Assembly: GCA_964503275.1 (NCBI GenBank)
Contig: CAZCZO010000007.1
Coordinates: 75,256-139,255 of the forward strand
Source of the DNA: DASRAP01 sp964503275
GTDB taxonomy: Bacteria; Gemmatimonadota; Gemmatimonadetes; Gemmatimonadales; Gemmatimonadaceae
Direction of reading: 5' to 3'
DNA: 64,000 nucleotides
The position numbers were made by a program, and so were the translations under genes. This document shows, piece after piece, positions 53,665-63,496 of this stretch (its first letter is position 1; every line of letters begins with the position of its first letter). Below the pieces are notes generated by a model. It did not search any database, was not told where the DNA came from, and saw nothing but the letters and a program-made list of their open reading frames with translations.

Positions 53665-54579
53665 ATGCCCCTCCCCCCTCCGTCCTCCCGCGCCGACCTC
53701 CTCGACCCGGCCACGCTCGCGGCGCTCGGCAGCCTCGAGCTGGTCGCCCGCTTCATGGTCGACGGCTTCCTGACCGGCCTCCACCGGTCGCCGCGACGGG
53801 GCTTCTCGGTGGAGTTCGCGGAGCATCGCGCCTACCAACCCGGCGACGACCTGCGCTACCTCGACTGGCGCGTGGCCGCCCGGAGTGACCGCTGGCTGGT
53901 GAAGCAGTACGAGGAGGAGACCAATCTGCGGGCCTTCCTCGTCGTTGACACCAGCCGCTCGATGCAGTGGACGGGCGCGCCGACCCGGCTGACGAAGTTG
54001 GCGTACGCCGAGCGCATCGCTGCGGCCGTGGCCCTGCTGCTGTTGCGGCAACGCGACGCGGTGGGGCTGGTGCTCTTTGACAGCGCGCCACGCACCGTCG
54101 TGCCACCGCGGGCCCGCCGGCAACAATGGCACCGGCTCGTCGCGGCCCTCGACGCCGGCGGCCAGCATACGAGCACCGACCCGGCCGCGGGCCTGCGGGC
54201 GGCGGCGCAGCTGCTCGCGCGGCCCGGCCTCGCCATCCTGCTCTCGGACCTGCTCGCCGCGCCCGACGAGACGCACCGCGCGATCACGGCGCTGCGCGGA
54301 GCGGGCCACGACGTGCTGGTGCTGCACGTCCTCGACCCCGACGAATGCGCGCTGCCCACGGTGCGGGACGCGACCTTCGTCGACCCGGAGAGCGGGCAGG
54401 CGCTGCACGCGGTCACGGCCGATGTGCGCGACGCGTACCAGCGGGCGGTGACGCGCAACATCGCGGCGCATCGCGACGCCTGCGCTGCGGCGGGCGCGGG
54501 CTATGCGATGGTCACGACGGACCAACCCTTCGTCGTGCCCCTGCGCACGGCCTTCCTCGCCCGGCAACGTCTCCCGTGA
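53665..54579 (+). CDS. DUF58 protein with von Willebrand A-like domain
   Basis: Encodes 304 residues, cytoplasmic. The DUF58 core EFAEHRAYQPGDDLRYLDWRVAARSDRWLVKQYEEETNL is near 50-95, followed by a vWA fold whose metal site DTSRSM (DxSxS) is intact near 99-104. DUF58 proteins usually work with a MoxR AAA+ ATPase and BatA-like membrane proteins; the BatA-like gene follows with a 4-nt overlap, but no MoxR is seen here. The role is probably metal-centre or complex assembly or stress tolerance, by family analogy. Confidence 0.9.
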   Translation: MPLPPPSSRADLLDPATLAALGSLELVARFMVDGFLTGLHRSPRRGFSVEFAEHRAYQPGDDLRYLDWRVAARSDRWLVKQYEEETNLRAFLVVDTSRSMQWTGAPTRLTKLAYAERIAAAVALLLLRQRDAVGLVLFDSAPRTVVPPRARRQQWHRLVAALDAGGQHTSTDPAAGLRAAAQLLARPGLAILLSDLLAAPDETHRAITALRGAGHDVLVLHVLDPDECALPTVRDATFVDPESGQALHAVTADVRDAYQRAVTRNIAAHRDACAAAGAGYAMVTTDQPFVVPLRTAFLARQRLP

Positions 54580-56384
54580 CGCTGCTCGCCCCGCTGGGGC
54601 TCGCCCTCGCACTGGCGGCGATCGTCCCCATCCTGTTGCATCTGCTGCGGCGTCGGTCAGCGACCACCGTCGCCTTTCCCGCCGTGCGCTTCCTCGAAGA
54701 GGCCCAGCGGGATCGTCGGCAGCAGACCACGCTGCGGCAACGGGTGCTGTTGGCGTTGCGCGTGCTGGCCATCCTCGCCCTGGCGCTGGCCGCGGCGCGG
54801 CCGCTGGGACGGCCGGGTGGGACGGGACACGCGCCGACGGCCCTGGCCATCGTGCTCGATAATTCCCTGCGGAGCACGGCGGCCCCGGGCGGCATGCCGG
54901 TGCTCGAGGCCTTGGTCGCGGAGGCCCGCACGCTCATCGCGGCCACGTCGCCGCCCGATGCCGTTTGGCTGGTGCTGGCCGATGGCACCGTGCACGTCGG
55001 TGCAGCGGCGATCGACGCGGCGCTCGGGCAACTGGTGCCCTTCCCCGGTGGTGGCGACCTGCCGCAGGCGCTGGGGCGCGCCGCAGCGTTGGTGACCGGC
55101 AGCGACCGCCGCGCACGCCACATCGTGGTCCTCAGTGAGGGCAGTGCGTCGGCATTCCCGAGGCCGGCGGACGTCGAGGGGGTCGCGGTGACGCTGGTGG
55201 TCCCGCCGCGCCCGCCGGCGCCCAACGCGGCACTGACGGCGCTGCGCAGCACCCCCGACCGTTGGGCGCCCTGGGGCACCCTCGAGATCGCGGCCCGTAC
55301 CGCGACGCCGGTCGACGTCCGCGTGGTGATCGGGGAGCGCACCGTCGCCCGTGGTACCGTGACGCCGGACGCCCCGCTCACGGTCCGCGCGCAGGCGCCG
55401 TCCGCGGGCTGGCTCGCCGGCCGCGTCGAGTTGCCGCCCGATGAACTCCGCGGCGATGACGTGCGGCACTTCGCCGTGATCGGTGCGGCGCCGCCAGCCC
55501 TGCGGGTCGATGCGTCCGCCGGTCCGTTCGCGCAACAGGCGGTCGCGTCGCTGATCGCGGCGGGACGTGTGCGCAGCGGCGATGCCGTGCAGGTCGTCGC
55601 CGCCCCGCAGCTGACCGGCGGAGCGCCCGCGCTGGTCGTGGCACCACGCTCCGCGACGGAGCTGGTGGCGGCGAACCGGGCGCTGGCGGCCGCCCGCATC
55701 CCATGGCGCCTCGGCCCGCCGCGCCCGGACTCGGCGCGGGTGCGCGAGGGCCCGCTCGACGGCGTGCGGGTGCGGCGGGCGTTCACGCTCACGGTCGATG
55801 GCGATACCACCGACACGCGGATCCTCGCCTCCGTCAGCGGCCAGCCGTGGATCGTCGCTGGGATCGGCTACGTGCTCATCGGCAGCGCGCTGGACGGCGA
55901 GGCGACCGATCTACCGCTCCGCGCCGCATTCGTCCCGTGGCTCAGCGAGATGACGCAGACCTACCTGACCCGTGACGGAGGGCCGATCCTCGGGGCCGCA
56001 CCCGGGCAGACGGTCGCCTTGCCCCTGTCGATCGACGAGATCATTGCGCCGGACGGCAGCACGCGACCGGTCACCGCGGCGACGCTGATGGCACCGTCCG
56101 TCGTGGGCGTGCATTGGTTGCGGCAGCAGGGCAGGGTGGTGGCCGCCTTGGTGGTGGACCCTGAGCCGGAGGCGACGGACCCGGCGCCACTCGCGTCCGC
56201 CGCCGCCATCGCGACACGGTCCGATGGGGCGGTGCTGCGCGTCGCGCGCGGCGACGAGGCGCTCCCCCGCGCCTTCGCCGTGCCGGCCCCGCAGCCCATC
56301 GCCTCCGCGCTGCTGCTCCTCCTCATCGCCGTTCTCGTGCTCGAGGGCTGGCTGGCCCGTCCTGCGCGTCCTGTGAATCCCTAG
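54576..56384 (+). CDS. BatA-like membrane protein with degenerate vWA domain
   Basis: Encodes 602 residues. The N-terminal BatA region (LLAPLGLALALAAIVPILLHLLRRR, then VAFPAVRFL) has two transmembrane segments within the first ~75 residues. A vWA-like domain follows, but its metal motif reads DNSLR instead of DxSxS, so the site is probably inactive. A long beta-rich segment with Ig-like character leads to one C-terminal transmembrane helix (ASALLLLLIAVLVLEGWLA). The start is GTG at 54576, overlapping the DUF58 stop. It is likely the membrane partner of the DUF58/MoxR system. Confidence 0.87.
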   Translation: MTLLAPLGLALALAAIVPILLHLLRRRSATTVAFPAVRFLEEAQRDRRQQTTLRQRVLLALRVLAILALALAAARPLGRPGGTGHAPTALAIVLDNSLRSTAAPGGMPVLEALVAEARTLIAATSPPDAVWLVLADGTVHVGAAAIDAALGQLVPFPGGGDLPQALGRAAALVTGSDRRARHIVVLSEGSASAFPRPADVEGVAVTLVVPPRPPAPNAALTALRSTPDRWAPWGTLEIAARTATPVDVRVVIGERTVARGTVTPDAPLTVRAQAPSAGWLAGRVELPPDELRGDDVRHFAVIGAAPPALRVDASAGPFAQQAVASLIAAGRVRSGDAVQVVAAPQLTGGAPALVVAPRSATELVAANRALAAARIPWRLGPPRPDSARVREGPLDGVRVRRAFTLTVDGDTTDTRILASVSGQPWIVAGIGYVLIGSALDGEATDLPLRAAFVPWLSEMTQTYLTRDGGPILGAAPGQTVALPLSIDEIIAPDGSTRPVTAATLMAPSVVGVHWLRQQGRVVAALVVDPEPEATDPAPLASAAAIATRSDGAVLRVARGDEALPRAFAVPAPQPIASALLLLLIAVLVLEGWLARPARPVNP

Positions 56385-56387
56385 TCC

Positions 56388-59300
56388 ATGGCACTGCCGC
56401 TTCTGCTCGATGCGCTGGCCTCGCGCCGCGCGTTCACCCGATTGCTCGAGGCGCTCCCGGCACCCGGGGCGCGGACCACGGTCGGCGGGCTCGCGGGCTC
56501 GGCCGATGCCGTGCTGACCGCGGCCCTCGCGCGCGCCCTGCCGACCCGCTTCGTGGTGGTGGTGGCCGACACCCTCCCCGAGGCGGAACGCTGGCTCGCG
56601 GACCTGCACGCGGTCGACGATGCGCTGGCCGTGGCGCTGCACCCCCCGCGCGAGGGCTTCGGCGAGGTCGAACCGCACGCCGAGATCGCCGGGGAGCGGG
56701 TCGAGACCCTCGCGCGACTCATGCGGGGCGAGATCCGCGTCCTGCTCACCACGTCGCGGGCGGTGCTCGAGCGCACCCGCCTGCCGGCCGCGCTCGCGGC
56801 CCTGCGGCTGGTGCTGCGGCGGGGCGAGGAGTGGCGACCGGAGGCGCTGATCGAGCGGATGGACGCGCTGGGCTACGAGCGTGTCCCGATGGTCGATGAC
56901 GTCGCCCAGTACTCGCTGCGGGGGGGCATCCTCGACGTGTTCTCGTTCGGGATGGCCGACCCGGTCCGCATCGAGTTCTGGGGCGACGAGATCAGCGAGC
57001 TGCGGCACTTCGATATCGCGACGCAGCGCTCCACCCGCGATGCCGACGATGTCGTCCTCCTGCCCGTGGAGGGGGCCGTGGGTGACGAGGCCGACGACGC
57101 GCCGCGCGAGAGCGTCCTGGCGCTGTGGCCGCCGGATACGATCGTCGTGCATCCGGCCGGCACGGCGATCGAGCCCGAGATGCAGCGGACCTGGGACGAG
57201 GCCGCGCATCACTTGCAGTTGGCCCGTCGCCGTGGTGAGGACGCGCCGCCCCGCGAGGCGTTGTTCGTGGAGCCGCCGCGCGCGGTGGCCGCGCTGGCGC
57301 GGTTCGGACGCCTTGAGCTCGGGGCGCCGGATCCGGCCGATGTCCGCTTCCGCGTGCTGCCGCCCGAGCCCATCGACCGCGACATCAGACGCCTGGCACG
57401 GCTGGTCCGCGACGGGACGCCCACGGTCATCCTCTGCGACAACGCGGGGCAGGCCGAGCGGCTGGACGAGCTGTTGAGCGGCGAGAGCGGCGGGACGAGT
57501 GCGGCGTCGATGCCCTTGGGCGTGCTGCACGGCGGGTTCACCCTGCCCGTCGAACCGGGGGTGTCGCCGCTGCGGGTGCTCACGGACCATGAGATCTTCC
57601 GACGCGAGCGTCGGCTGCGGCGGGCGCGGCGCTACGCGACGGCCGCCGTGCTCGAGGCCATCACCGCCCTGTCGTCGGGCGACTACGTGGTGCATCTCGA
57701 GCACGGGATCGGCATCTATCGCGGCCTCGAACGCATCTTCGTCCGGGAGTCCGTCGTCGAGGTCGCGGTGGTCGAGTACGCGGGCGGCGATCGGCTGAAC
57801 GTCCCGCTGTATCGGATCGACCAGCTCGAGCGCTACCGGGCGGCCGGCGACGCCGACGAGGACGCGGCGCCCCCGCGCCTGCATGCCCTCGGCGGCAAAC
57901 GCTGGGCCCAGCAGCGCGACAAGACGCGGGCGGCGATCCAGGCCATGACGACCGAATTGCTGGATCTCTACGCGCGGCGGCGCGTGGCGGCACGTCCGGC
58001 GCACGCGGCCGACACGGCCTGGCAGCGGCAGCTGGAGTCGTCGTTCCTGTTCGAGGACACCCCCGACCAGCGCAAGGCCACGGACGACATCAAGCGCGAC
58101 ATGGAGCGCGAGCGGCCGATGGATCGCTTGCTCGTGGGCGACGTCGGCTACGGCAAGACGGAGGTCGCCGTCCGGGCGGCCTTCAAGGCGGTGCAGTCGG
58201 GGCGGCAGGTCGCGGTGCTCGTGCCGACCACGATCCTCGCCGATCAGCACGGGCGGACGTTCAGCGAGCGCTTCGCGGACTTCCCGGTGCGGGTGGCCGC
58301 GCTGAGCCGCTTCCAGACGGCCGCGGAGCAGACGGCGGTCCTCGCGGCGCTGGCCGAGGGGACGATCGACGTCGTCGTGGGCACCCATCGCCTGCTCAGC
58401 CCCGACGTGCGCTTCAAGGCACTGGGGCTCCTGGTCATCGATGAGGAGCACCGCTTCGGGGTCAAGCACAAGGAGCGCCTCAAGCAGCTGCGGCTGGAGA
58501 CGGACGTGCTGACGCTCACCGCGACGCCGATCCCGCGCACCCTGCACCAGTCGCTGGCCGGCCTCCGGGACCTGACGCTGATGCAGACGCCGCCCCGCGA
58601 CCGCTCGCCGGTCCTCACCTTCGTCGAGCCGTGGGACGATGGGTTGCTCGAGGAGGGGATCGCGCGCGAGCTGGACCGCGGTGGGCAGGTGTTCTTCGTA
58701 CACAATCGCATCGAGACGATCGAGGCGGTGGCCGATCACCTGCGGCGCTTGGTGCCGCGCGCCCGTATCGCGGTGGGGCACGGACAAATGAAGGAGCGCG
58801 ACCTCGAGACGGTGATGCACGGCTTCGTGGCCGGCGAGACCGATGTGCTGGTGTCGACGTTGATCGTCGAGTCGGGGCTCGACGTCCCGAATGCGAACAC
58901 GATGTTCGTGAACCGGGCCGATCACTTCGGCCTGGCGCAGCTGTACCAGTTGCGCGGTCGGGTGGGACGCTCGCACCGGCGCGCCTTCTGCTATCTCCTA
59001 GTCCCCGACCTCGTGGACCCCGATGCGGAGCGCCGGCTGAAGGTACTCGAGCACCACACGGAGCTGGGGGCGGGGTATCGGATCGCCCTCAAGGACCTGG
59101 AGCTGCGCGGGGCGGGCAACCTGCTGGGCCCCGAGCAGTCCGGCTTCGCGCACGCGGTGGGCTTCGATCTGTACCTGCGGATGCTCGACGAGACCGTCCG
59201 GCGGCTGGTGGCGGGCGAGACGGCGCCGCCTCCCCCGCCGACCGACGTACAGCTCGATGTGCCGGCGTACCTGCCCGACGACTATGTGACATCGGCGGAT

Positions 59301-59669
59301 GCGAAGCTCGATGTCTATCGGCGACTCACGGCCGTCACCACGCCCGACGAGGTGGCCGCGATCCGCGCCGAGGTGCGGGACCGATTCGGTCCGCTCCCCG
59401 CAGCCGCCGACGCCTTCTTCGCGGCGGCGACCCTGCGCTTGGTCGGCGGCGCCCTGGGCATCGAGGGCATCCTTGTACATGCCGGGGAAGGCCGTGTTAC
59501 CTTTCGGGAGTCGGCCACCCCCCGGTTCAAGGCGCTCGCCACGGCGTTCCACGCGGTGCAATGCACCGTCGAGGTGCGGCGGGCGCAGCCGCTGGCCGTC
59601 AAAGTGATCCCTCAGGGAGCGATGCCATTGTTGGAGGGGCTGGTGCGCGCGTTGCGCACCCTGCCTTGA
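56388..59669 (+). CDS. mfd: Transcription-repair coupling factor
   Basis: A 1,093-residue DNA translocase that removes RNA polymerase stalled at lesions and recruits UvrA. An N-terminal UvrB-like region (GGILDVFSFGMADPVRIEFWGDEI) is followed by the RNA polymerase-interacting domain (DYVVHLEHGIGIYRGL). The superfamily 2 helicase motor carries Walker A GDVGYGKTEVA near 581, DEEHRFGVKHKERLK (DEEx box) and TATPIPRTLHQSL. It then has QLRGRVGRSHRRAFCYLL (motif VI) and a C-terminal TRCF domain. The ATG lies 3 bp after the BatA-like stop. Repair partner uvrA lies at 31500. Confidence 0.97.
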   Translation: MALPLLLDALASRRAFTRLLEALPAPGARTTVGGLAGSADAVLTAALARALPTRFVVVVADTLPEAERWLADLHAVDDALAVALHPPREGFGEVEPHAEIAGERVETLARLMRGEIRVLLTTSRAVLERTRLPAALAALRLVLRRGEEWRPEALIERMDALGYERVPMVDDVAQYSLRGGILDVFSFGMADPVRIEFWGDEISELRHFDIATQRSTRDADDVVLLPVEGAVGDEADDAPRESVLALWPPDTIVVHPAGTAIEPEMQRTWDEAAHHLQLARRRGEDAPPREALFVEPPRAVAALARFGRLELGAPDPADVRFRVLPPEPIDRDIRRLARLVRDGTPTVILCDNAGQAERLDELLSGESGGTSAASMPLGVLHGGFTLPVEPGVSPLRVLTDHEIFRRERRLRRARRYATAAVLEAITALSSGDYVVHLEHGIGIYRGLERIFVRESVVEVAVVEYAGGDRLNVPLYRIDQLERYRAAGDADEDAAPPRLHALGGKRWAQQRDKTRAAIQAMTTELLDLYARRRVAARPAHAADTAWQRQLESSFLFEDTPDQRKATDDIKRDMERERPMDRLLVGDVGYGKTEVAVRAAFKAVQSGRQVAVLVPTTILADQHGRTFSERFADFPVRVAALSRFQTAAEQTAVLAALAEGTIDVVVGTHRLLSPDVRFKALGLLVIDEEHRFGVKHKERLKQLRLETDVLTLTATPIPRTLHQSLAGLRDLTLMQTPPRDRSPVLTFVEPWDDGLLEEGIARELDRGGQVFFVHNRIETIEAVADHLRRLVPRARIAVGHGQMKERDLETVMHGFVAGETDVLVSTLIVESGLDVPNANTMFVNRADHFGLAQLYQLRGRVGRSHRRAFCYLLVPDLVDPDAERRLKVLEHHTELGAGYRIALKDLELRGAGNLLGPEQSGFAHAVGFDLYLRMLDETVRRLVAGETAPPPPPTDVQLDVPAYLPDDYVTSADAKLDVYRRLTAVTTPDEVAAIRAEVRDRFGPLPAAADAFFAAATLRLVGGALGIEGILVHAGEGRVTFRESATPRFKALATAFHAVQCTVEVRRAQPLAVKVIPQGAMPLLEGLVRALRTLP

Positions 59670-59698
59670 GCGCTCCCGTCCCGTTCTCCGTCCCTGTC

Positions 59699-61204
59699 AT
59701 GAAGCGTACCCACATTCTCCTCAGCGTTGCCGGTCTCGTCGTGGGCGTCGGTGCCTGCGATGGCCTCAAGGAAGCGTTCACGGCGCACGTGGACGTCGTT
59801 GCGCGCGCCGGCTCGCAGGAGCTCTCGACCGAGCGCCTGGGCGCGATGGTCGGCAACTCCTCGATCCCCCTGCAGCCCGACGTCGTCAAGGCCGTCGCCG
59901 ACCTCTGGGTCGGATACCAGCTCGTGGCGCTGTCGGCCGCGCGCGGCGATTCGCTCAACGACCAGAAGATGATCGATGAGGTGATGTGGGCGCAGATCGC
60001 GCAGGCCAAGGCCCGGAAGTTCTTCTTGCAGGTGGCTGAGACCTTCGGGGCTGCGGACACGGCCAACCTCGATCAGCGCTACCTGCAGGGCGAGATGTTC
60101 GCGGCGCAGCACATCCTTTTCGGTGCGCCGCGCGAAGGGTTGTCGGCGCAGCGCCGCGACTCCATCCGCCGGGTGGCCGAGTCCGTCCGGGCGCGCGTGA
60201 CCTCGGCGAACTTCGGGGAGCTGGCGGCGCAGTACAGCATGGATCCCGGTTCCAAGGACCGCGGCGGGAGTCTCGGCGTCTTCAAGCCGGGCGACATGGT
60301 GCCTGAGTTCGAGGCCGGCGTGAAGGCGCTGGCGCCTGGGGCGATCAGCCCCGCGCTGGTCGAGAGCGATTTCGGGTACCATATCATCCGCCGCCGGCTG
60401 TTCGAGGAGGTGCGGTCGGATTTCACGGCGGCGGTCGCCGGAAGCAGCGATCAGCGCGCCGAGCAGGCGTACTACGAGAAGCTGGAGACTGAGGCGAACG
60501 TCTCGGTCAAGCCGAACGTCGTGGCCAAGGTCCGCGAGGTGGCGAAGGATCCCGAGTCATTCCTGAGCGACAAGTTCGTGTTGGCGTCGTCACGCAAGGG
60601 CAATTTCACGACCGGCAAGCTGGCGCGCTGGATCCTCGCGTTCCCGCCGCAGGCGCAGATCCGCCCGCAGTTGCAGCAGGGGCCGGACGAGTCGGTCGAA
60701 AGCTTCGTCAAGGCGATGGTACGCAATGAGCTGCTCGTCGCCAAGGCCGATGAGGAGAAGGTCGCGGTGGACGAGGGGGATCTCTCGGACATCCGTGCGA
60801 CGTTCCGCGTGATGGTCGCGCAGGCATGGCAGGGGCTCGGCGTCGATCCCGCGGACAGCGCGAACGCCGGCAAGTCGGCCAGCGAGCGCGAACGCTTGTA
60901 CGCGGCGCGGGTCGATGACCTGATCGACCGAATGCTCAAGACCGGTGGGCAGGGCTACGTCGACATCCCGCAACCGCTCGCCGACGCGCTGCGCTCGAAG
61001 TACTCCTCGCGGATCATCACGGCCGGCCTGGACCGGGCGACGGAGCGGGCGACCATCGTCCGTGCCGCGCTGGACTCGACGCGCGCGCGCGGTGGCTCGG
61101 GCGGGGCGCCGGGTGGTGCCGGCGTCGGAGCGCCGCAGGCGGTCCCGCCGGGGACGCAGTTGCAGCCGTTGCCGACCACCACGCCGCCCGGCGGCGGACA
61201 GTAA
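59699..61204 (+). CDS. PpiC/parvulin-type peptidyl-prolyl isomerase lipoprotein
   Basis: A 501-residue exported chaperone/isomerase. The signal ends VVGVGAC (lipobox Cys ~20). A SurA_N-like helical region precedes one parvulin domain (~135-240), with AAQHILFGAP, YSMDPGSKDRGGSLGVFKPGDMVPEFEAGVKAL and SDFGYHIIRRR. A helical segment and a Gly/Pro-rich tail follow. It is probably a PrsA/SurA-like foldase for exported proteins. It starts 29 bp after mfd and precedes a second PpiC gene, with a terminator-like hairpin between them. Confidence 0.88.
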   Translation: MKRTHILLSVAGLVVGVGACDGLKEAFTAHVDVVARAGSQELSTERLGAMVGNSSIPLQPDVVKAVADLWVGYQLVALSAARGDSLNDQKMIDEVMWAQIAQAKARKFFLQVAETFGAADTANLDQRYLQGEMFAAQHILFGAPREGLSAQRRDSIRRVAESVRARVTSANFGELAAQYSMDPGSKDRGGSLGVFKPGDMVPEFEAGVKALAPGAISPALVESDFGYHIIRRRLFEEVRSDFTAAVAGSSDQRAEQAYYEKLETEANVSVKPNVVAKVREVAKDPESFLSDKFVLASSRKGNFTTGKLARWILAFPPQAQIRPQLQQGPDESVESFVKAMVRNELLVAKADEEKVAVDEGDLSDIRATFRVMVAQAWQGLGVDPADSANAGKSASERERLYAARVDDLIDRMLKTGGQGYVDIPQPLADALRSKYSSRIITAGLDRATERATIVRAALDSTRARGGSGGAPGGAGVGAPQAVPPGTQLQPLPTTTPPGGGQ

Positions 61205-61217
61205 TCACGGCGCCCAG

Positions 61218-61250
61218 CCCGGGGTCGCGCAGGGAACGCGCGGCCCCGGG
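61218..61250 (+). terminator. Hairpin between PpiC gene and surA
   Basis: A 13-bp stem with one G-T pair (61218-61230 with 61238-61250) around a 7-nt loop. No T-tract follows; it may be an attenuator rather than a full stop. Confidence 0.5.
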
Positions 61251-61267
61251 CCGGGGTCCGAGTGCAT

Positions 61268-62596
61268 ATGATCACGGTCCTCTCTTCTCGCGCTGTCCGA
61301 CGCGCGGTCGTCGTGACGGCCCTCGTTTGGGCGAGCGATGCCGCGCAGGCCCAGGATGCCCCCGGTCGCGCCGTCCTGCTCGACCGCGTCGCGGCTGTCG
61401 TGGGGAGCAAGCCGATCCTCCTGACGGAGCTCTACGAGGCGCTGAACACGAAGATCGCCCGGAAGGAGCCGATTCCGCGCGACACCACCGAGGCGCTGCG
61501 GACGACGCTCAATGAGCTGATCGATGCCGAGGTCCTGACCCAGCAAGCGACGAAGTTCGGGATCACGATCGCGGACGCGGACCTGATCGACGAGGTCGAT
61601 CGCATGATCGCGCGCCAGCGGGGCGACATGAACGACCGCGAGTACGTCGCCGCGTTGAAGGAGGCCGGGTGGGGGACGCCGGACGATTACCGCAAAAAGC
61701 GGCTCGACGAGTTGCGGCGCATTCGCATGCAGCAGCAGGCGATCGATTCGCTACGCTCCAAAGGGCGACTGCCGTCGATGAACGTGAGCGAGGCCGAGGT
61801 CATGGCGGCCTTCGATTCGCTCAAAGCCTCGTTCCCGCGCAGCGGAGCGACGGTGACGTTCCGGCAGATCGTGATGACGCCCAAGCCGCGTGACGACAAC
61901 GAACAACGAGCCAAGCGGTTCGCCGACTCGCTCCACGCGCTGGTGGTGGCCGGTGCACCGATGGACAGTCTGGCCAAGCTGTTCTCCGCCGACAAAGGAT
62001 CCGGTGCGAATGGCGGCGATCTCGGCTGGGCGAAGCGCGGGTCCTATGTGCCGGAGTTCGACCGGCTCGCGTTCGCGTTGCGGCCCGGCGCGCTGTCGCC
62101 GGTGTTCCGCACCGTGTACGGGTATCACTTCCTGCGTGTCGAACGGAGTCGTCCTGCCGAGACGCGGGTGCGCCACATCCTGATCGTGCCGGACCGGGAC
62201 TCGCTCGATCTCACGAACACGCTCGCGATCGCGACGGGCGTCGCGGAGGCATGGCGGCAGACCGGCGCGTATGACTCTCTGGTCACGGCGCATCACGACA
62301 TGATCGAGGACCGCGTGCTGGCCGACCCGTTCCTCGTGGACTCCTTGCCGGCGTCGTATCGTGCCGTGCTGGCGACGCTCGCCGCAAATGCGGTGTCGGC
62401 CCCGTTCACATTGCCCGACCCGAACGCGCCGATCCCGAAGGTCGCCATCGTGCAGACGCTGACGCGCAGCGAGACCGGTGAGCCGCAGCTGGCCCAGTGG
62501 CAGAACCGGATCCGCAGCACTCTGCAACAGGAGCGCTCGTACCGGCGCCTCCTCGATCAGCTCCGGCGCGAGACCTTCGTCGAGATCAAACTGTGA
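61268..62596 (+). CDS. surA: SurA-like periplasmic chaperone
   Basis: A 442-residue outer-membrane-protein chaperone with peptidyl-prolyl isomerase fold. A signal peptide ends near AQAQD. The SurA N-domain opens VLLDRVAAVVGSKPILLTELYEAL and continues with GITIADADLIDEVDRMIARQR. A parvulin domain (~190-285) has FSADKGSGANGGDLGWAKRGSYVPEFDRLAFAL and YGYHFLRVE. The second parvulin region after RHILIVP is degenerate. The ATG at 61268 is preferred to the GTG two codons earlier. The pdxA start overlaps its stop, as in the E. coli surA-pdxA order. Confidence 0.92.
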   Translation: MITVLSSRAVRRAVVVTALVWASDAAQAQDAPGRAVLLDRVAAVVGSKPILLTELYEALNTKIARKEPIPRDTTEALRTTLNELIDAEVLTQQATKFGITIADADLIDEVDRMIARQRGDMNDREYVAALKEAGWGTPDDYRKKRLDELRRIRMQQQAIDSLRSKGRLPSMNVSEAEVMAAFDSLKASFPRSGATVTFRQIVMTPKPRDDNEQRAKRFADSLHALVVAGAPMDSLAKLFSADKGSGANGGDLGWAKRGSYVPEFDRLAFALRPGALSPVFRTVYGYHFLRVERSRPAETRVRHILIVPDRDSLDLTNTLAIATGVAEAWRQTGAYDSLVTAHHDMIEDRVLADPFLVDSLPASYRAVLATLAANAVSAPFTLPDPNAPIPKVAIVQTLTRSETGEPQLAQWQNRIRSTLQQERSYRRLLDQLRRETFVEIKL

Positions 62597-63480
62597 CCCG
62601 CCCGCGGATCGCCGTGACCCTCGGCGACCCGCGGGGCATCGGGGCAGAGGTCCTCGCACGGGCGCTGGTGGATCCGCAGGTCGCGGCGGCGGCGTCCTGG
62701 CTGATCGTGGGTCCCACAGGAACGGCTGTGGCCCCCGATCTGTCGGTCGGCCCGTGGGACGCCAGCGGTGACGCGCGGCAGGCCGGTGCCCTCGCCGGCG
62801 CGGCGATCGAGGCGGCGGTCGCCTGTGTGCAGCGCGGCGAGGCGTCCGCGCTGGTCACCGCGCCCATCGACAAGCAGGCGTTGGCCCTCGCGGGATACAC
62901 CGACCCGGGCCACACCGAGATGCTCGCGCGGCTGGTCGGGACCCCGACGGCGATGATGCTGGCGTCGGACCGCCTGCGGGTGGTGCTCGCGACCACGCAC
63001 ATCGCGCTGCGCGAGGTCCCGGACGCGCTGACGGCCGCGGCGGTGGAGCAGGCGGCCGCCTTGACCCGGTCGGGGCTGCGTGAGTGGTTCGGGATCGCTG
63101 AGCCACGCATCGCCCTCTGTGCCTTGAATCCCCACGCGGGCGACGGCGGCCGCTTCGGGACGGAGGATGCGACGCGGTTGGCGCCGGCCGCCGCACGGGC
63201 CGGGATCGCGGGCCCGTTCCCGGCCGACACCGTGTTCGTCCGCGCGCTGCGCGGCGAGTTCGATGCGGTGATCGCGCCCTACCACGATGTCGGCATGACC
63301 GCGATCAAGGTGGCGTCGTTCGGCGAGGCGGTGAACGTGACACTGGGACTGCCGTTCCCGCGCACCTCGCCTGACCACGGCACGGCGCTCGACATCGCCG
63401 GGACGGGGCGCGCCGATCCCGGCTCGATGCGGGCCGCCCTCCTGCTGGCCGCCTCGCTCGCCCATCGCACGCGCGGGTGA
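62593..63480 (+). CDS. pdxA: 4-hydroxythreonine-4-phosphate dehydrogenase
   Basis: Oxidises 4-phosphohydroxy-threonine in pyridoxal phosphate synthesis (DXP-dependent route). The 295-residue protein is shorter than the ~330 of E. coli. Motifs are VTLGDPRGIGAEV at the N-terminus, TAPIDKQALALAGYTDPGHTEMLA near 93-116 with a metal His, PYHDVGMTAIKV, and LPFPRTSPDHGTALDIAGTGRADPGSM near the C-terminus. These are the family's metal and substrate residues. The GTG at 62593 overlaps the surA stop (GTGA). Confidence 0.95.
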   Translation: MTRPRIAVTLGDPRGIGAEVLARALVDPQVAAAASWLIVGPTGTAVAPDLSVGPWDASGDARQAGALAGAAIEAAVACVQRGEASALVTAPIDKQALALAGYTDPGHTEMLARLVGTPTAMMLASDRLRVVLATTHIALREVPDALTAAAVEQAAALTRSGLREWFGIAEPRIALCALNPHAGDGGRFGTEDATRLAPAAARAGIAGPFPADTVFVRALRGEFDAVIAPYHDVGMTAIKVASFGEAVNVTLGLPFPRTSPDHGTALDIAGTGRADPGSMRAALLLAASLAHRTRG

Positions 63481-63482
63481 GT

Positions 63483-63488
63483 TATATT
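63483..63488 (+). promoter_or_regulatory. Predicted -10 of leaderless typA promoter
   Basis: TATATT ends 8 nt before the ATG at 63497 and follows the pdxA stop. No clear -35 is visible. Confidence 0.4.
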
Positions 63489-63496
63489 TCCGGGCT